Source: Candidatus Dormiibacterota bacterium
GTDB lineage: Bacteria > Chloroflexota > Dormibacteria > CF-121
Assembly (NCBI GenBank): GCA_035544955.1
Contig: DASZZN010000029.1
Coordinates: forward strand, 124,001 to 188,000
DNA: 64,000 bases
Reading direction: 5' to 3'
The position numbers and the translations under genes were made by a program. The notes below the pieces were generated by a model. The model was not told the origin of the DNA, ran no database searches, and saw only the letters and a program-made list of their open reading frames with translations. Numbering within the stretch: position 1 is the first letter of the stretch; the number at the start of each line of letters is the position of its first letter. This document shows, piece by piece, positions 49,969 to 57,167 of this stretch.

Positions 49969-50900
49969 TCGGCGATCCCTCCACCACCCCAGCGAAGACA
50001 GGCGGCCGCCCAGGTCGGGCCACTGCCACAGGCGAGCAGGAGCGCCGTCATGCCGTTTTGCAGCTCGCCCGCGTGGACCGCGTCGTGCAGCGCGGTCAAC
50101 GGTGCGGCTGCCCGCAACGATCCATAGCGCACTGGGTCGAGCAGGATGCGGCTCGATGAGACCCCGGCTTGCTTACTCCAGGCCTGCATGATGTCTGGCG
50201 CCGACTGCTCGCCGATCACCAGGTCGATCTCCGACATGGCTAGGTTCGCCTTCTGCAGGCATTCGGCCGCCGCCTCGGTAAGCCCACGCAGCAGCGTGCG
50301 ATCGTGGGCGTCGCCATTCACGTCGCTCCGTGCTGCACCACCTGCCATCGTGGACAGGACCCCGCCGTCGTCGCCCGCCTGAGTGAGCACCACGGCCGCC
50401 GCCACGCGGGTATGAACTCTCCCGCCCTGTCCGGGCAGGTCGACCAGTTGGTTATCCGACTCGGCCCCGATCAGCAAGACGCCCCGCGCGCCGGCGGCCG
50501 TGTAGCGGATCCCGACATTGAGCGCCGCCAGCATGCTCGTCTCCGCCGCGTACAGGTCAAAGCTTCCGACCATGGGGAGCTTCAGCTCCGTCTGCACCAA
50601 GCAGGCGGTGGTGGGCCAGAGCACGTCCGGTGTACTGGTGCCGACGATGATCATCTCGATGTCGGACGAGTTCACGCCGGCGGCCCGCAACGCGGCGCGC
50701 GCGGCGCCGGCCGCCAGCGATGGCGTGCTCAGGCCCTGGTCGGCCTTCACGCGATAGGAAACGCCCGTCAGATCCGTCCCAGTGACGCGCCGCGCCAGCG
50801 GCGCATCCGCCGGAGGGCGATAGATGCCCAGGCCGGCGATCGCCCCAAGGGCTAATCCGCGGCGTGCCTGGGCAAGCGACGGCATAGAGGCGGAAGTCAC
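49962..50900 (-). CDS. FabH-like (KAS III) protein lacking the catalytic triad
   Basis: A 312-residue thiolase-fold protein with KAS III order: SLAAGAARAALRAAGV, IIVGTSTPDVLWPTTACLVQ, then FDLYAAETSM where FabH has the catalytic Cys. At that position it has Glu120. The His of the usual PHQAN is replaced in VIGEQSAPD (Glu231). The Asn of YGN is replaced in VRYGSLRAAA (Ser261). It cannot condense acetyl-CoA by the normal mechanism. It overlaps fabF by seven bases. It may act as a partner subunit or scaffold, as chain-length factors do in polyketide synthases, or bind an acyl ligand. Confidence 0.85.
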   Translation of the reverse strand: MTSASMPSLAQARRGLALGAIAGLGIYRPPADAPLARRVTGTDLTGVSYRVKADQGLSTPSLAAGAARAALRAAGVNSSDIEMIIVGTSTPDVLWPTTACLVQTELKLPMVGSFDLYAAETSMLAALNVGIRYTAAGARGVLLIGAESDNQLVDLPGQGGRVHTRVAAAVVLTQAGDDGGVLSTMAGGAARSDVNGDAHDRTLLRGLTEAAAECLQKANLAMSEIDLVIGEQSAPDIMQAWSKQAGVSSSRILLDPVRYGSLRAAAPLTALHDAVHAGELQNGMTALLLACGSGPTWAAACLRWGGGGIAEW

Positions 50901-50921
50901 GCCTCATTTTAAGTCCGGCTT

Positions 50922-50961
50922 TTGCGCAAGGTTACGTTTGGCGCTATACGGGCCCGTAACC
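50922..50961 (+). promoter_or_regulatory. acpP promoter with overlapping inverted repeat
   Basis: TTGCGC (50922-50927), 17 bases, TATACG (50945-50950) form a plausible promoter directed at acpP. GGTTACG (50930-50936) and CGTAACC (50955-50961) are a perfect 7-base inverted repeat that straddles the -10 box. That position suggests a repressor site for fatty-acid genes. The region also faces the divergent FabH-like gene (start 50900). Confidence 0.5.
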
Positions 50962-51095
50962 AAGCGCCGCCTTCGGGGATACATCTCCTGCGGGCCATCC
51001 CAGGTATTCGCGCTCCCGGTCGCGGTTCGCTATTGTAGAGACCGAATTTGGGCACGTGACCGTGCCCGCAACTCAAATATCCGCAGGAGGGAAGG

Positions 51096-51341
51096 ATGGC
51101 TGAAGCGAATTTCGACAAGTTCCGCGGCATCATCGCAGAGCAGCTTGGCGTCGACGTCGAGAAGGTGACCCCGGAAGCGTCCTTCACCGATGACCTGTCG
51201 GCCGACTCGCTGGACCTGGTCGAGCTGATCATGGCCTTCGAGGAGGAGTACGGCATGGAGATCTCCGACGAGGACGCCCAGAAGCTTCGCACCGTCGGCG
51301 AGGCCTGGAATTACGTCAAGGGGAAGGTGTCCGTCGCCTGA
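51096..51341 (+). CDS. acpP: Acyl carrier protein
   Basis: An 81-residue ACP. The phosphopantetheine Ser is in [21 protein letters not shown], with the acidic helix 2 that docks on partner enzymes. GGAGGGA precedes ATG 51096. It is first in acpP-fabD-fabF and divergent from the FabH-like/fabF arm. Confidence 0.97.
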   Translation: MAEANFDKFRGIIAEQLGVDVEKVTPEASFTDDLSADSLDLVELIMAFEEEYGMEISDEDAQKLRTVGEAWNYVKGKVSVA

Positions 51342-51382
51342 CGCAAAACCTCCCGACCGCCGTCCCGTATGGTGCCGGCCCG

Positions 51383-52327
51383 GTGGCCTTCGTTTTCCCG
51401 GGGCAGGGTTCGCAGTACGTGGGGATGGGCAAGGCCCTCTTCGACGTTTCCGAGACCGCGCGCCACGTCTTCCGGCGGGCGGACGAGACCCTTGGCTTCG
51501 GGCTGACCCGCATGTGCTTCGAGGGACCCGAGCAGGACCTCAACGACACCATCAACGCTCAGCCCGCGATCCTCACCGTGAGCATCGCCTGCCTCAATGT
51601 GCTGCGCGAGCGGTGGCAGGCCCTGGGTCAGGTGGTCGCCCCCCAGTACGTCGCCGGCCATAGCCTGGGCGAGTTCACCGCGCTGGTCGCAGCGGACGTC
51701 ATCGATTTCGACAGTGCGCTGCGGCTGGTGCGTGAGCGCGGCCGGTTGATGAAAGAGAACGGCACCGAGCGGCCAGGCGGGATGCTCGCCGTCCTGGGAC
51801 TCGATCGAGATGTGATCGAAGCCGTCGTCGCCGAGGCGGGCGCCGTGGGGATCATCACCGTCGCCAACGCCAACTCCCCCGGGCAGATCGTGCTCTCCGG
51901 CGAGAGCGCAGCGCTCGATCGCGCCACCGAACTCGCCCGCGCTCGGGGCGCCTCGCGGGTGGTCCGGCTGCCGATCAGCATCGCATCGCACTCACCGCTG
52001 ATGGCCCGGGCCGCCGCCCAATTCGGCGAGATCGTCGCCCGGCTGCCGCTCCGTCAGCCGCGGATTCCAGTCGTGGCCAATATCACCGGACAGATCCTGA
52101 CCAGCGCCGACGACATCCGCAAGGAGCTTGCCGACCACATCTTGAAGCCGGTCCAGTGGACGGCGTCGGTCGTCGAGATGGTCGCCCGCGGCAGCGCGGA
52201 ATTCCTCGAGATCGGGCCCGGCCAGGTGCTCTCCGGGTTGATCCGGCGCATCAGCCAGGACTCTCACGTCGTTACCCTCAACGACCGCGAGGTCGCGCGC
52301 GTCGTCACCCCCTCCCCATCGGGATGA
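51383..52327 (+). CDS. fabD: Malonyl-CoA:ACP transacylase
   Basis: A 314-residue transacylase. FVFPGQGSQYVGMG starts the fold, VAGHSLGEFTAL carries the nucleophile Ser, and SIASHSPLM holds the catalytic His. It loads malonate from CoA onto ACP. The start is GTG 51383, 41 bases after acpP. The stop overlaps the ATG of fabF (ATGA). Confidence 0.96.
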   Translation: MAFVFPGQGSQYVGMGKALFDVSETARHVFRRADETLGFGLTRMCFEGPEQDLNDTINAQPAILTVSIACLNVLRERWQALGQVVAPQYVAGHSLGEFTALVAADVIDFDSALRLVRERGRLMKENGTERPGGMLAVLGLDRDVIEAVVAEAGAVGIITVANANSPGQIVLSGESAALDRATELARARGASRVVRLPISIASHSPLMARAAAQFGEIVARLPLRQPRIPVVANITGQILTSADDIRKELADHILKPVQWTASVVEMVARGSAEFLEIGPGQVLSGLIRRISQDSHVVTLNDREVARVVTPSPSG

Positions 52328-53559
52328 AACGCGTCGTCGTGACCGGGGTGGGGGCCGTGACGCCCGTCGGTCTCGATGCGCCCAGTACGTGGGCCGCGAT
52401 GCTGGAAGGCCAGTCCGGCGTGGGGAAGATCACCCTCTTCGACGCGAGCGAGTTTCCGGTGCAGATCGCGGGCGAGGTGAAGGGCTTCGACGCGACCGGC
52501 CGGATCGAGCCCAAGGAGCTGCGGCGCATGGACCGCTATGCGCAGCTCGGACTGGTCGCCGCCCAGGAGGCATTCGCCGATGCCGGGATGACGAAGAACG
52601 GCCTGCTCGACGACGTCGGGGTGATCTTCGGCAGCGCCGCGGGCGGGCTTGGCGTCTTCCTCGAACAGCAACGCATCCTCCAGGAGCGCGGGCTCAAGAG
52701 GGTCAGCCCCACCTTCATTCAGAACATGCTGACCGACACGGCTTCCGGGCATATCGCGATCGCGCTCGGCCTGCGTGGCCCAAACATGGCGGTGGTTTCG
52801 GCCTGCGCTACCGGCAGCGGCGCCGTAGGAGAGGCGTTCGAGACCATCCGCCGCGGCGATGCCGACGCGATCATGACCGGGGGCGCAGAAGCCGTCCTCG
52901 TTCCCGTCGTATACGCGGGGTTCTGCGCGATGCGGGCCCTGGCCCAGCATGAGGATCCCACCCAGGCATCCCGCCCGTTCGACAAGGAACGCAACGGCTT
53001 CGTGATCTCGGAGGGTGCAGGGGCCCTGCTACTCGAGGAGCTGGAACACGCCCGCCAGCGCGGAGCGCGAATCTACGCGGAGGTGATCGGCTACGGCTCC
53101 AGCAACGACGCCTTCGACATGGCGGCGCCGGCAGAAGGCGAAGGCGCCGTGCTGACCATGCAACGGGCTTTGCGCAAGGCCGAGATCGAGCCCGAGCGGG
53201 TCGACTACATCAACGCGCACGGCACCGGGACTCCGATGAACGACAAATTCGAGACCGACGCCATCCACCGCGTCTTCGGGAAGCACGCCGACAAGCTCGC
53301 GGTCAGCAGCACCAAGTCGATGACCGGCCACATGATGGGCGCCTCGGGCGCAGTCGAGGCGGTGGTGCTGGCGCTGACCATCCGCGACCAGGTGATCGCG
53401 CCAACGATCAACTTGCAGACGCCCGATCCCGAGTGTGACCTCGACTACGTTCCGATGCAGGCGCGCCGAGCCGATATCGGCGTCGCGCTGTCGAACTCTT
53501 TCGGGCTTGGCGGTCACAACGCGAGCGTGATCTTCTCGCGCTACGCGGCGCGAAGTTGA
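52324..53559 (+). CDS. fabF: 3-oxoacyl-ACP synthase II (second copy)
   Basis: A 411-residue condensing enzyme beginning MKRVVVTGVGAVTPVG. The Cys-His-His set is intact: VSACATGSGA, INAHGTGTPMND, SMTGHMMGASG. ATG 52324 overlaps the fabD stop. It differs clearly from the minus-strand copy at 48721, so the duplication is old. No fabG, fabZ or fabI gene is in the window. Confidence 0.96.
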   Translation: MKRVVVTGVGAVTPVGLDAPSTWAAMLEGQSGVGKITLFDASEFPVQIAGEVKGFDATGRIEPKELRRMDRYAQLGLVAAQEAFADAGMTKNGLLDDVGVIFGSAAGGLGVFLEQQRILQERGLKRVSPTFIQNMLTDTASGHIAIALGLRGPNMAVVSACATGSGAVGEAFETIRRGDADAIMTGGAEAVLVPVVYAGFCAMRALAQHEDPTQASRPFDKERNGFVISEGAGALLLEELEHARQRGARIYAEVIGYGSSNDAFDMAAPAEGEGAVLTMQRALRKAEIEPERVDYINAHGTGTPMNDKFETDAIHRVFGKHADKLAVSSTKSMTGHMMGASGAVEAVVLALTIRDQVIAPTINLQTPDPECDLDYVPMQARRADIGVALSNSFGLGGHNASVIFSRYAARS

Positions 53560-53674
53560 CCGGGCCACATTTTCGCGATTTTTTTGAATACGAATCGAAT
53601 TCGGGCGTTGTGCTATCATCAGGCCGATTTTGGGGGCGCCTCGGGGCGTTCAGTAGCCAGCAAAGGAGAGTGTC

Positions 53675-53821
53675 ATGGCCGTTACCGGATATTGCCTGAA
53701 GTGCAAGAAGAAGGTCGACATCAAGGACCCAGTCCACATCACGATGAAGAACGGGAAACCGGCTACCACGGGAACCTGCCCGACCTGCGGCACGAAGATC
53801 TACAAGATCGGCAAAGCGTAA
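53675..53821 (+). CDS. DUF5679-type zinc ribbon, 48 aa
   Basis: A 48-residue protein, MAVTGYCLKCKKKVDI and CPTCGTKIYKIG. Two CxxC knuckles, 30 residues apart, make a zinc ribbon of the DUF5679 kind found in Chloroflexota, Actinomycetota and archaea. AAAGGAG precedes ATG 53675 with good spacing. It is short and abundant-looking (own leader of about 100 bases and strong terminator). Basic surface suggests nucleic-acid or ribosome binding; this is inference. Confidence 0.88.
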   Translation: MAVTGYCLKCKKKVDIKDPVHITMKNGKPATTGTCPTCGTKIYKIGKA

Positions 53822-53843
53822 CGCAGCGTTAAACGAATTGAAC

Positions 53844-53873
53844 AGCCGGTGATGCACCGGCTCTTTTTCTTTT
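53844..53873 (+). terminator. Intrinsic terminator of the DUF5679 gene
   Basis: AGCCGGT and ACCGGCT form a 7-bp stem with a 5-base loop, followed by CTTTTTCTTTT. It ends the plus-strand transcript. The convergent TrkA-type gene stops within it (53872). Confidence 0.9.
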
Positions 53874-54300
53874 AGGGCGCTGAGCGGCTGGCCGTCTCCT
53901 TGTTGGCCAGCTCCGACTCGATCAGGTCCAGGAGGACCTCGGTCGCGCTGAGCGCCACATCGACGCCGAGCGTCTTGAAGATCCGGACGTTTGCGGGATT
54001 GTTCACCCGGGCGACCGTCTTCGGGACGTTGAACTTCCGCTTCGCCAGCTGGCAGGTCACCAGGTTGTCCTCATCGTCGCCGGTGACGGCGACCACGACG
54101 TCGGCCCGTTCCATGCCGGTCGTGGCGAGGAACGACATCTCGTCGCCGTCGCCGACCATCACGATCTCACCGAGCGTCGAATTGAGCACCTCGGCCCGGC
54201 GGGGGTCCTTCTCGATCAGCGTGACCTCGTAACCGCGCTCGAGCAGGTGCTTGCTCAGGTAGTAGCCAACCTTTCCACCGCCGACCACGATCACGTACAT
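53872..54300 (-). CDS. TrkA-N (RCK) domain protein
   Basis: A 142-residue single RCK N-terminal domain. VVGGGKVGYYLSKHLLERG is the Rossmann glycine loop, and VTLIEKDPRRAEVL ends the second strand with the acidic residue that binds NAD ribose. Such domains regulate K+ uptake by TrkH/KtrB or gate channels by binding NAD(H), ATP or ADP. No TrkA-C domain and no K+ channel gene is adjacent. It follows its sister gene by seven bases. Confidence 0.9.
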   Translation of the reverse strand: MYVIVVGGGKVGYYLSKHLLERGYEVTLIEKDPRRAEVLNSTLGEIVMVGDGDEMSFLATTGMERADVVVAVTGDDEDNLVTCQLAKRKFNVPKTVARVNNPANVRIFKTLGVDVALSATEVLLDLIESELANKETASRSAP

Positions 54301-54307
54301 GGCTGGC

Positions 54308-54706
54308 TCACCCCTTCAGCATCGCATGGATCTGCCTTGCCCCGGTAAGCGTGGGGCAGAGTGTATTCAAACCGAGCTCGCGGTAGACATCCTCCCGCAT
54401 CGGGTCGTAGATGCGGGTGATCACGCGGGGCACTTTGAAGATCTCGCGGGCGATTTGGGCGGCCATGATGTTGCGGTTGTCGCCGTTGGTCAGCGAGGCA
54501 AACCCGTCTGCCGACTCGATTCCCGCCTGGCGGAGCACATCTTCGTCGATCCCATTGCCGAGCACCATCTCGCCGGCGAAATCGCTGCCGAGCCGGTCGA
54601 ACGCGTGCCGGTTGCTATCGATCACGGTGACCTGGTGGCCGGCCTTGGAGAGGGCGAGGGCCGCCATGGCGCCCACGCGGCCGCAGCCGACGATGACGAG
54701 CTTCAT
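54308..54706 (-). CDS. TrkA-N (RCK) domain protein
   Basis: A 132-residue single RCK domain: VIVGCGRVGAMAALALSKAGHQVTVIDSN, then SADGFASLTNGDNRN. It is the first of a tandem pair with 53872-54300. Separate one-domain TrkA proteins probably form the usual hetero-octameric ring together. The partner transporter lies outside the window. Confidence 0.9.
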   Translation of the reverse strand: MKLVIVGCGRVGAMAALALSKAGHQVTVIDSNRHAFDRLGSDFAGEMVLGNGIDEDVLRQAGIESADGFASLTNGDNRNIMAAQIAREIFKVPRVITRIYDPMREDVYRELGLNTLCPTLTGARQIHAMLKG

Positions 54707-54728
54707 GAAGGAAGACCCATTCTATGTC

Positions 54729-55439
54729 CTAGTGGCCGAGCGCCAGCCGAGCAGCCTCCACCGCGGGCAACCCGGCCCGCAGGATCTTGGCCTGGGTGGT
54801 CTCGACGTCGTAGGGCACCCGCCCAAAGAGGACGGCCGGCCTGCTGAGGTCAACGACCGCGAAGGCCGCATCCGGGTTGCCATCACGCGGCTGCCCGACG
54901 CTGCCCGGGTTGACGAGCGCCGAGGGCGGTAGCTCGATCCAGTCTGCCCCCTCGGGGATCTGCTCGCCGCTTTCCGTGAAGATCCGCGGCAGGTGGGTAT
55001 GCCCGAAGAAGCAATACCGTTCCCCCAGGCGGTTGAGGATCTCCAGCGCCTGAAGCTCGTCGAGGATATATTCCCAGATGTACGGTTTGCGGGGGCTGCC
55101 GTGGACGACCCGATGGCGGCCGATCCGACCGTAGAAGGGCAGTCCGTCCAGGAAGTCGAGGCTGTCGGGCGTCAGGACGTCTCGCGTCCAGCGGGCGGCG
55201 GCGGCCGCGTGCGGGTTGAACTGCTCGAGCATGCTGGGATCCAGCATGGCCTGGTCGTGATTGCCACGAACGGCACGGGCCTCCACCGACTGCAGGCGCT
55301 CGATCACCTCGTTCGGCTCCGGGCCGTAGCCGACGATGTCGCCCAACACGATGATCCGATCGACGTCGGGCAGCGCCTCGAGGACGGCGTCCAGAGCCTC
55401 GAGGTTGCTATGGATATCGGACATCAGGGCCAGCTTCAC
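54729..55439 (-). CDS. Metallophosphoesterase (YfcE/MJ0936-like)
   Basis: A 236-residue calcineurin-like phosphoesterase. The metal ligands appear in order: SDIHSNLEAL, LGDIVGYG, RGNHDQAM, VVHGSPR, FGHTHLPRIF. The family hydrolyses phosphodiesters or phosphomonoesters, with unknown natural substrate here. It is 12 bases downstream of the AI-2E-family gene and 22 upstream of the TrkA pair. Confidence 0.93.
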   Translation of the reverse strand: MKLALMSDIHSNLEALDAVLEALPDVDRIIVLGDIVGYGPEPNEVIERLQSVEARAVRGNHDQAMLDPSMLEQFNPHAAAAARWTRDVLTPDSLDFLDGLPFYGRIGRHRVVHGSPRKPYIWEYILDELQALEILNRLGERYCFFGHTHLPRIFTESGEQIPEGADWIELPPSALVNPGSVGQPRDGNPDAAFAVVDLSRPAVLFGRVPYDVETTQAKILRAGLPAVEAARLALGH

Positions 55440-55451
55440 GACGGCGGTCGC

Positions 55452-56525
55452 TCAGGCGTAGATGCGTTCGTGAGCGTAGATGAAGAGAATGCGCAGGGTG
55501 GCGGCGACCGGAACCGCGACGAAGAGCCCGAGGATCCCTCCAAGGTAGCCCCCCACTACGAACGCGATGATGATCAGCATCGGGCTCAGGTGGACGGCGT
55601 CGCCGAACACCTTCGGGGAAATGAAGTTGTACACGACGTTCGAGATGACGAAGTAGAGGATCAATACAACCACGACCTTGCCCGAGGAGTGCGTGACGAA
55701 CGCGGCGACGGCCACCGCGGGGAGGGCGCCGAGAAATGGCCCGATGAACGGGATGAAGGCGGTCACGCCGGCGACGATCCCGAGCGCGAGTGAATAGGGA
55801 ATGCCAACTATCCAGAGGGCAATCCCGGTCACGACGCCGATCAGGGCGCAGATGATCAACTGGCCGCGCATGTAGGCACCAAGCATGCGGTAGATGTCGG
55901 CGGCGACATCATGGGCGTCGGTTCGGTAACCCTGGGGCACGAGGTCTCGGAAGAACCGCCGGATGGCGTGGGCGTCCTTCACCAGGAAGAACGCCACCAG
56001 CAGCACCAGGATCGTCTGGAAGATCCAGTTGAGCAGCATGAAGACGTTTTCGACGACCGAGGAGAGGTGGCCCGCCAGTAACGCCGGCAGATTGCGGACG
56101 GCATCGTTGTACGACTGCCGCAGGTCAATCGGGACGCCCAGGATGGACACGACGTGGTCCTTGGCGGCGAGGTCCTGGACGTAGCTGGCGATCGCCGGAC
56201 CCTGGGCGACGAGCGCGGTGAACTCCTGGCTCACGATGGGGACGAGGAAGAACACCGCGGCGGCCAGGACTGCGGCAATGATGCCGTAGAGTGCAATCAC
56301 GGCCGCGAGCCGGGGCACGCGACGCCGCTCGGCCGCGTTCACCACGGGGTTTAGCAGCATCGCCAGGATTCCGGCGAGGATGAAGGGTCCCAGGATGCCC
56401 CGGATGGCGAAGGCAAGGATCAGGATCAGGGTCCCCAGGACACCAAGGAAGATCAGGGCGCGGAAGTCTCGGCTCCGCCACAGCTCATCGACCCGGCGTC
56501 GCTGGATCATCGCGGCATTATCCAC
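55452..56525 (-). CDS. AI-2E family transporter (second copy)
   Basis: A 357-residue membrane protein with the family layout: two N-terminal helices, a central polar stretch (residues about 110-160), then five or six helices ending with ILYFVISNVVYNFISPKVFG and VGGYLGGILGLFVAVP. It is related to 10173-11288 but not a recent duplicate. The substrate is unknown; several relatives are ion or small-molecule exporters rather than AI-2 carriers. Confidence 0.92.
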   Translation of the reverse strand: MDNAAMIQRRRVDELWRSRDFRALIFLGVLGTLILILAFAIRGILGPFILAGILAMLLNPVVNAAERRRVPRLAAVIALYGIIAAVLAAAVFFLVPIVSQEFTALVAQGPAIASYVQDLAAKDHVVSILGVPIDLRQSYNDAVRNLPALLAGHLSSVVENVFMLLNWIFQTILVLLVAFFLVKDAHAIRRFFRDLVPQGYRTDAHDVAADIYRMLGAYMRGQLIICALIGVVTGIALWIVGIPYSLALGIVAGVTAFIPFIGPFLGALPAVAVAAFVTHSSGKVVVVLILYFVISNVVYNFISPKVFGDAVHLSPMLIIIAFVVGGYLGGILGLFVAVPVAATLRILFIYAHERIYA

Positions 56526-56576
56526 TGTTCAAACGAGGAATTCGAGCCCCGGCATGCGCCAAACGAGGCGCGTGGG

Positions 56577-57164
56577 CTACGGGGACGGGCTCGAGCCATA
56601 CACCGGCTGGAGCTCAGGTGCGCGCTGGCTGCACCGGATGATGAGCCAGGCGACACCGGCCGCCATCAGGAGGTCGCCAATACTGACCAGCGACGAGTGG
56701 CCGCCGATGCTCGGAATGGTCAAGATGTCGCCGATGAACCAGAGGCCCTGCGGGTGATCCAGGGCGATGTGCAGCGGGTCGAGGCCGCCTTTCAGTAAGG
56801 CCAATGCGGCTGAGTTCGGGTCGGCGTCGTGAGGCAACAGCACCGGCATGCGGCCGCCGAAGGCAACGATCACGATCAGATTGAGTGTCAACCCGGTCCC
56901 GAAAAGGAGGGCGCCGGGGATCTGCCGGTTGAACCAAACCACCGCCACCAGCAGGACGGCCCCGATCACGTTCAGCGGACGGGCAACGGTGACGGCCATC
57001 TCTGTGTGAGCGGTCCCGAGCAGCGCCACGACGACCTTGACCGCAAACGCCGCCAGGAGTAATTCGATGTGCCGGATGCGCACCTGGCTCAGCCGCCGGA
57101 CGTCACCGCCAATCAGGACAGCGATGGCCAGCGCTGCGGCTATGACCGCAAAGAACAGGAACAC
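56577..57164 (-). CDS. DUF5317 membrane protein
   Basis: A 195-residue protein with about five or six membrane helices. IVIVAFGGRMPVLLPHD and the Pro/Gly-rich loop before SIGDLLMAAGVAWLI are typical of DUF5317, a family common in Chloroflexota and Firmicutes without known function. It starts three bases before the stop of the HD-GYP-MFS gene (57168), so the two probably share a transcript. Confidence 0.85.
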   Translation of the reverse strand: MFLFFAVIAAALAIAVLIGGDVRRLSQVRIRHIELLLAAFAVKVVVALLGTAHTEMAVTVARPLNVIGAVLLVAVVWFNRQIPGALLFGTGLTLNLIVIVAFGGRMPVLLPHDADPNSAALALLKGGLDPLHIALDHPQGLWFIGDILTIPSIGGHSSLVSIGDLLMAAGVAWLIIRCSQRAPELQPVYGSSPSP

Positions 57165-57167
57165 TGC

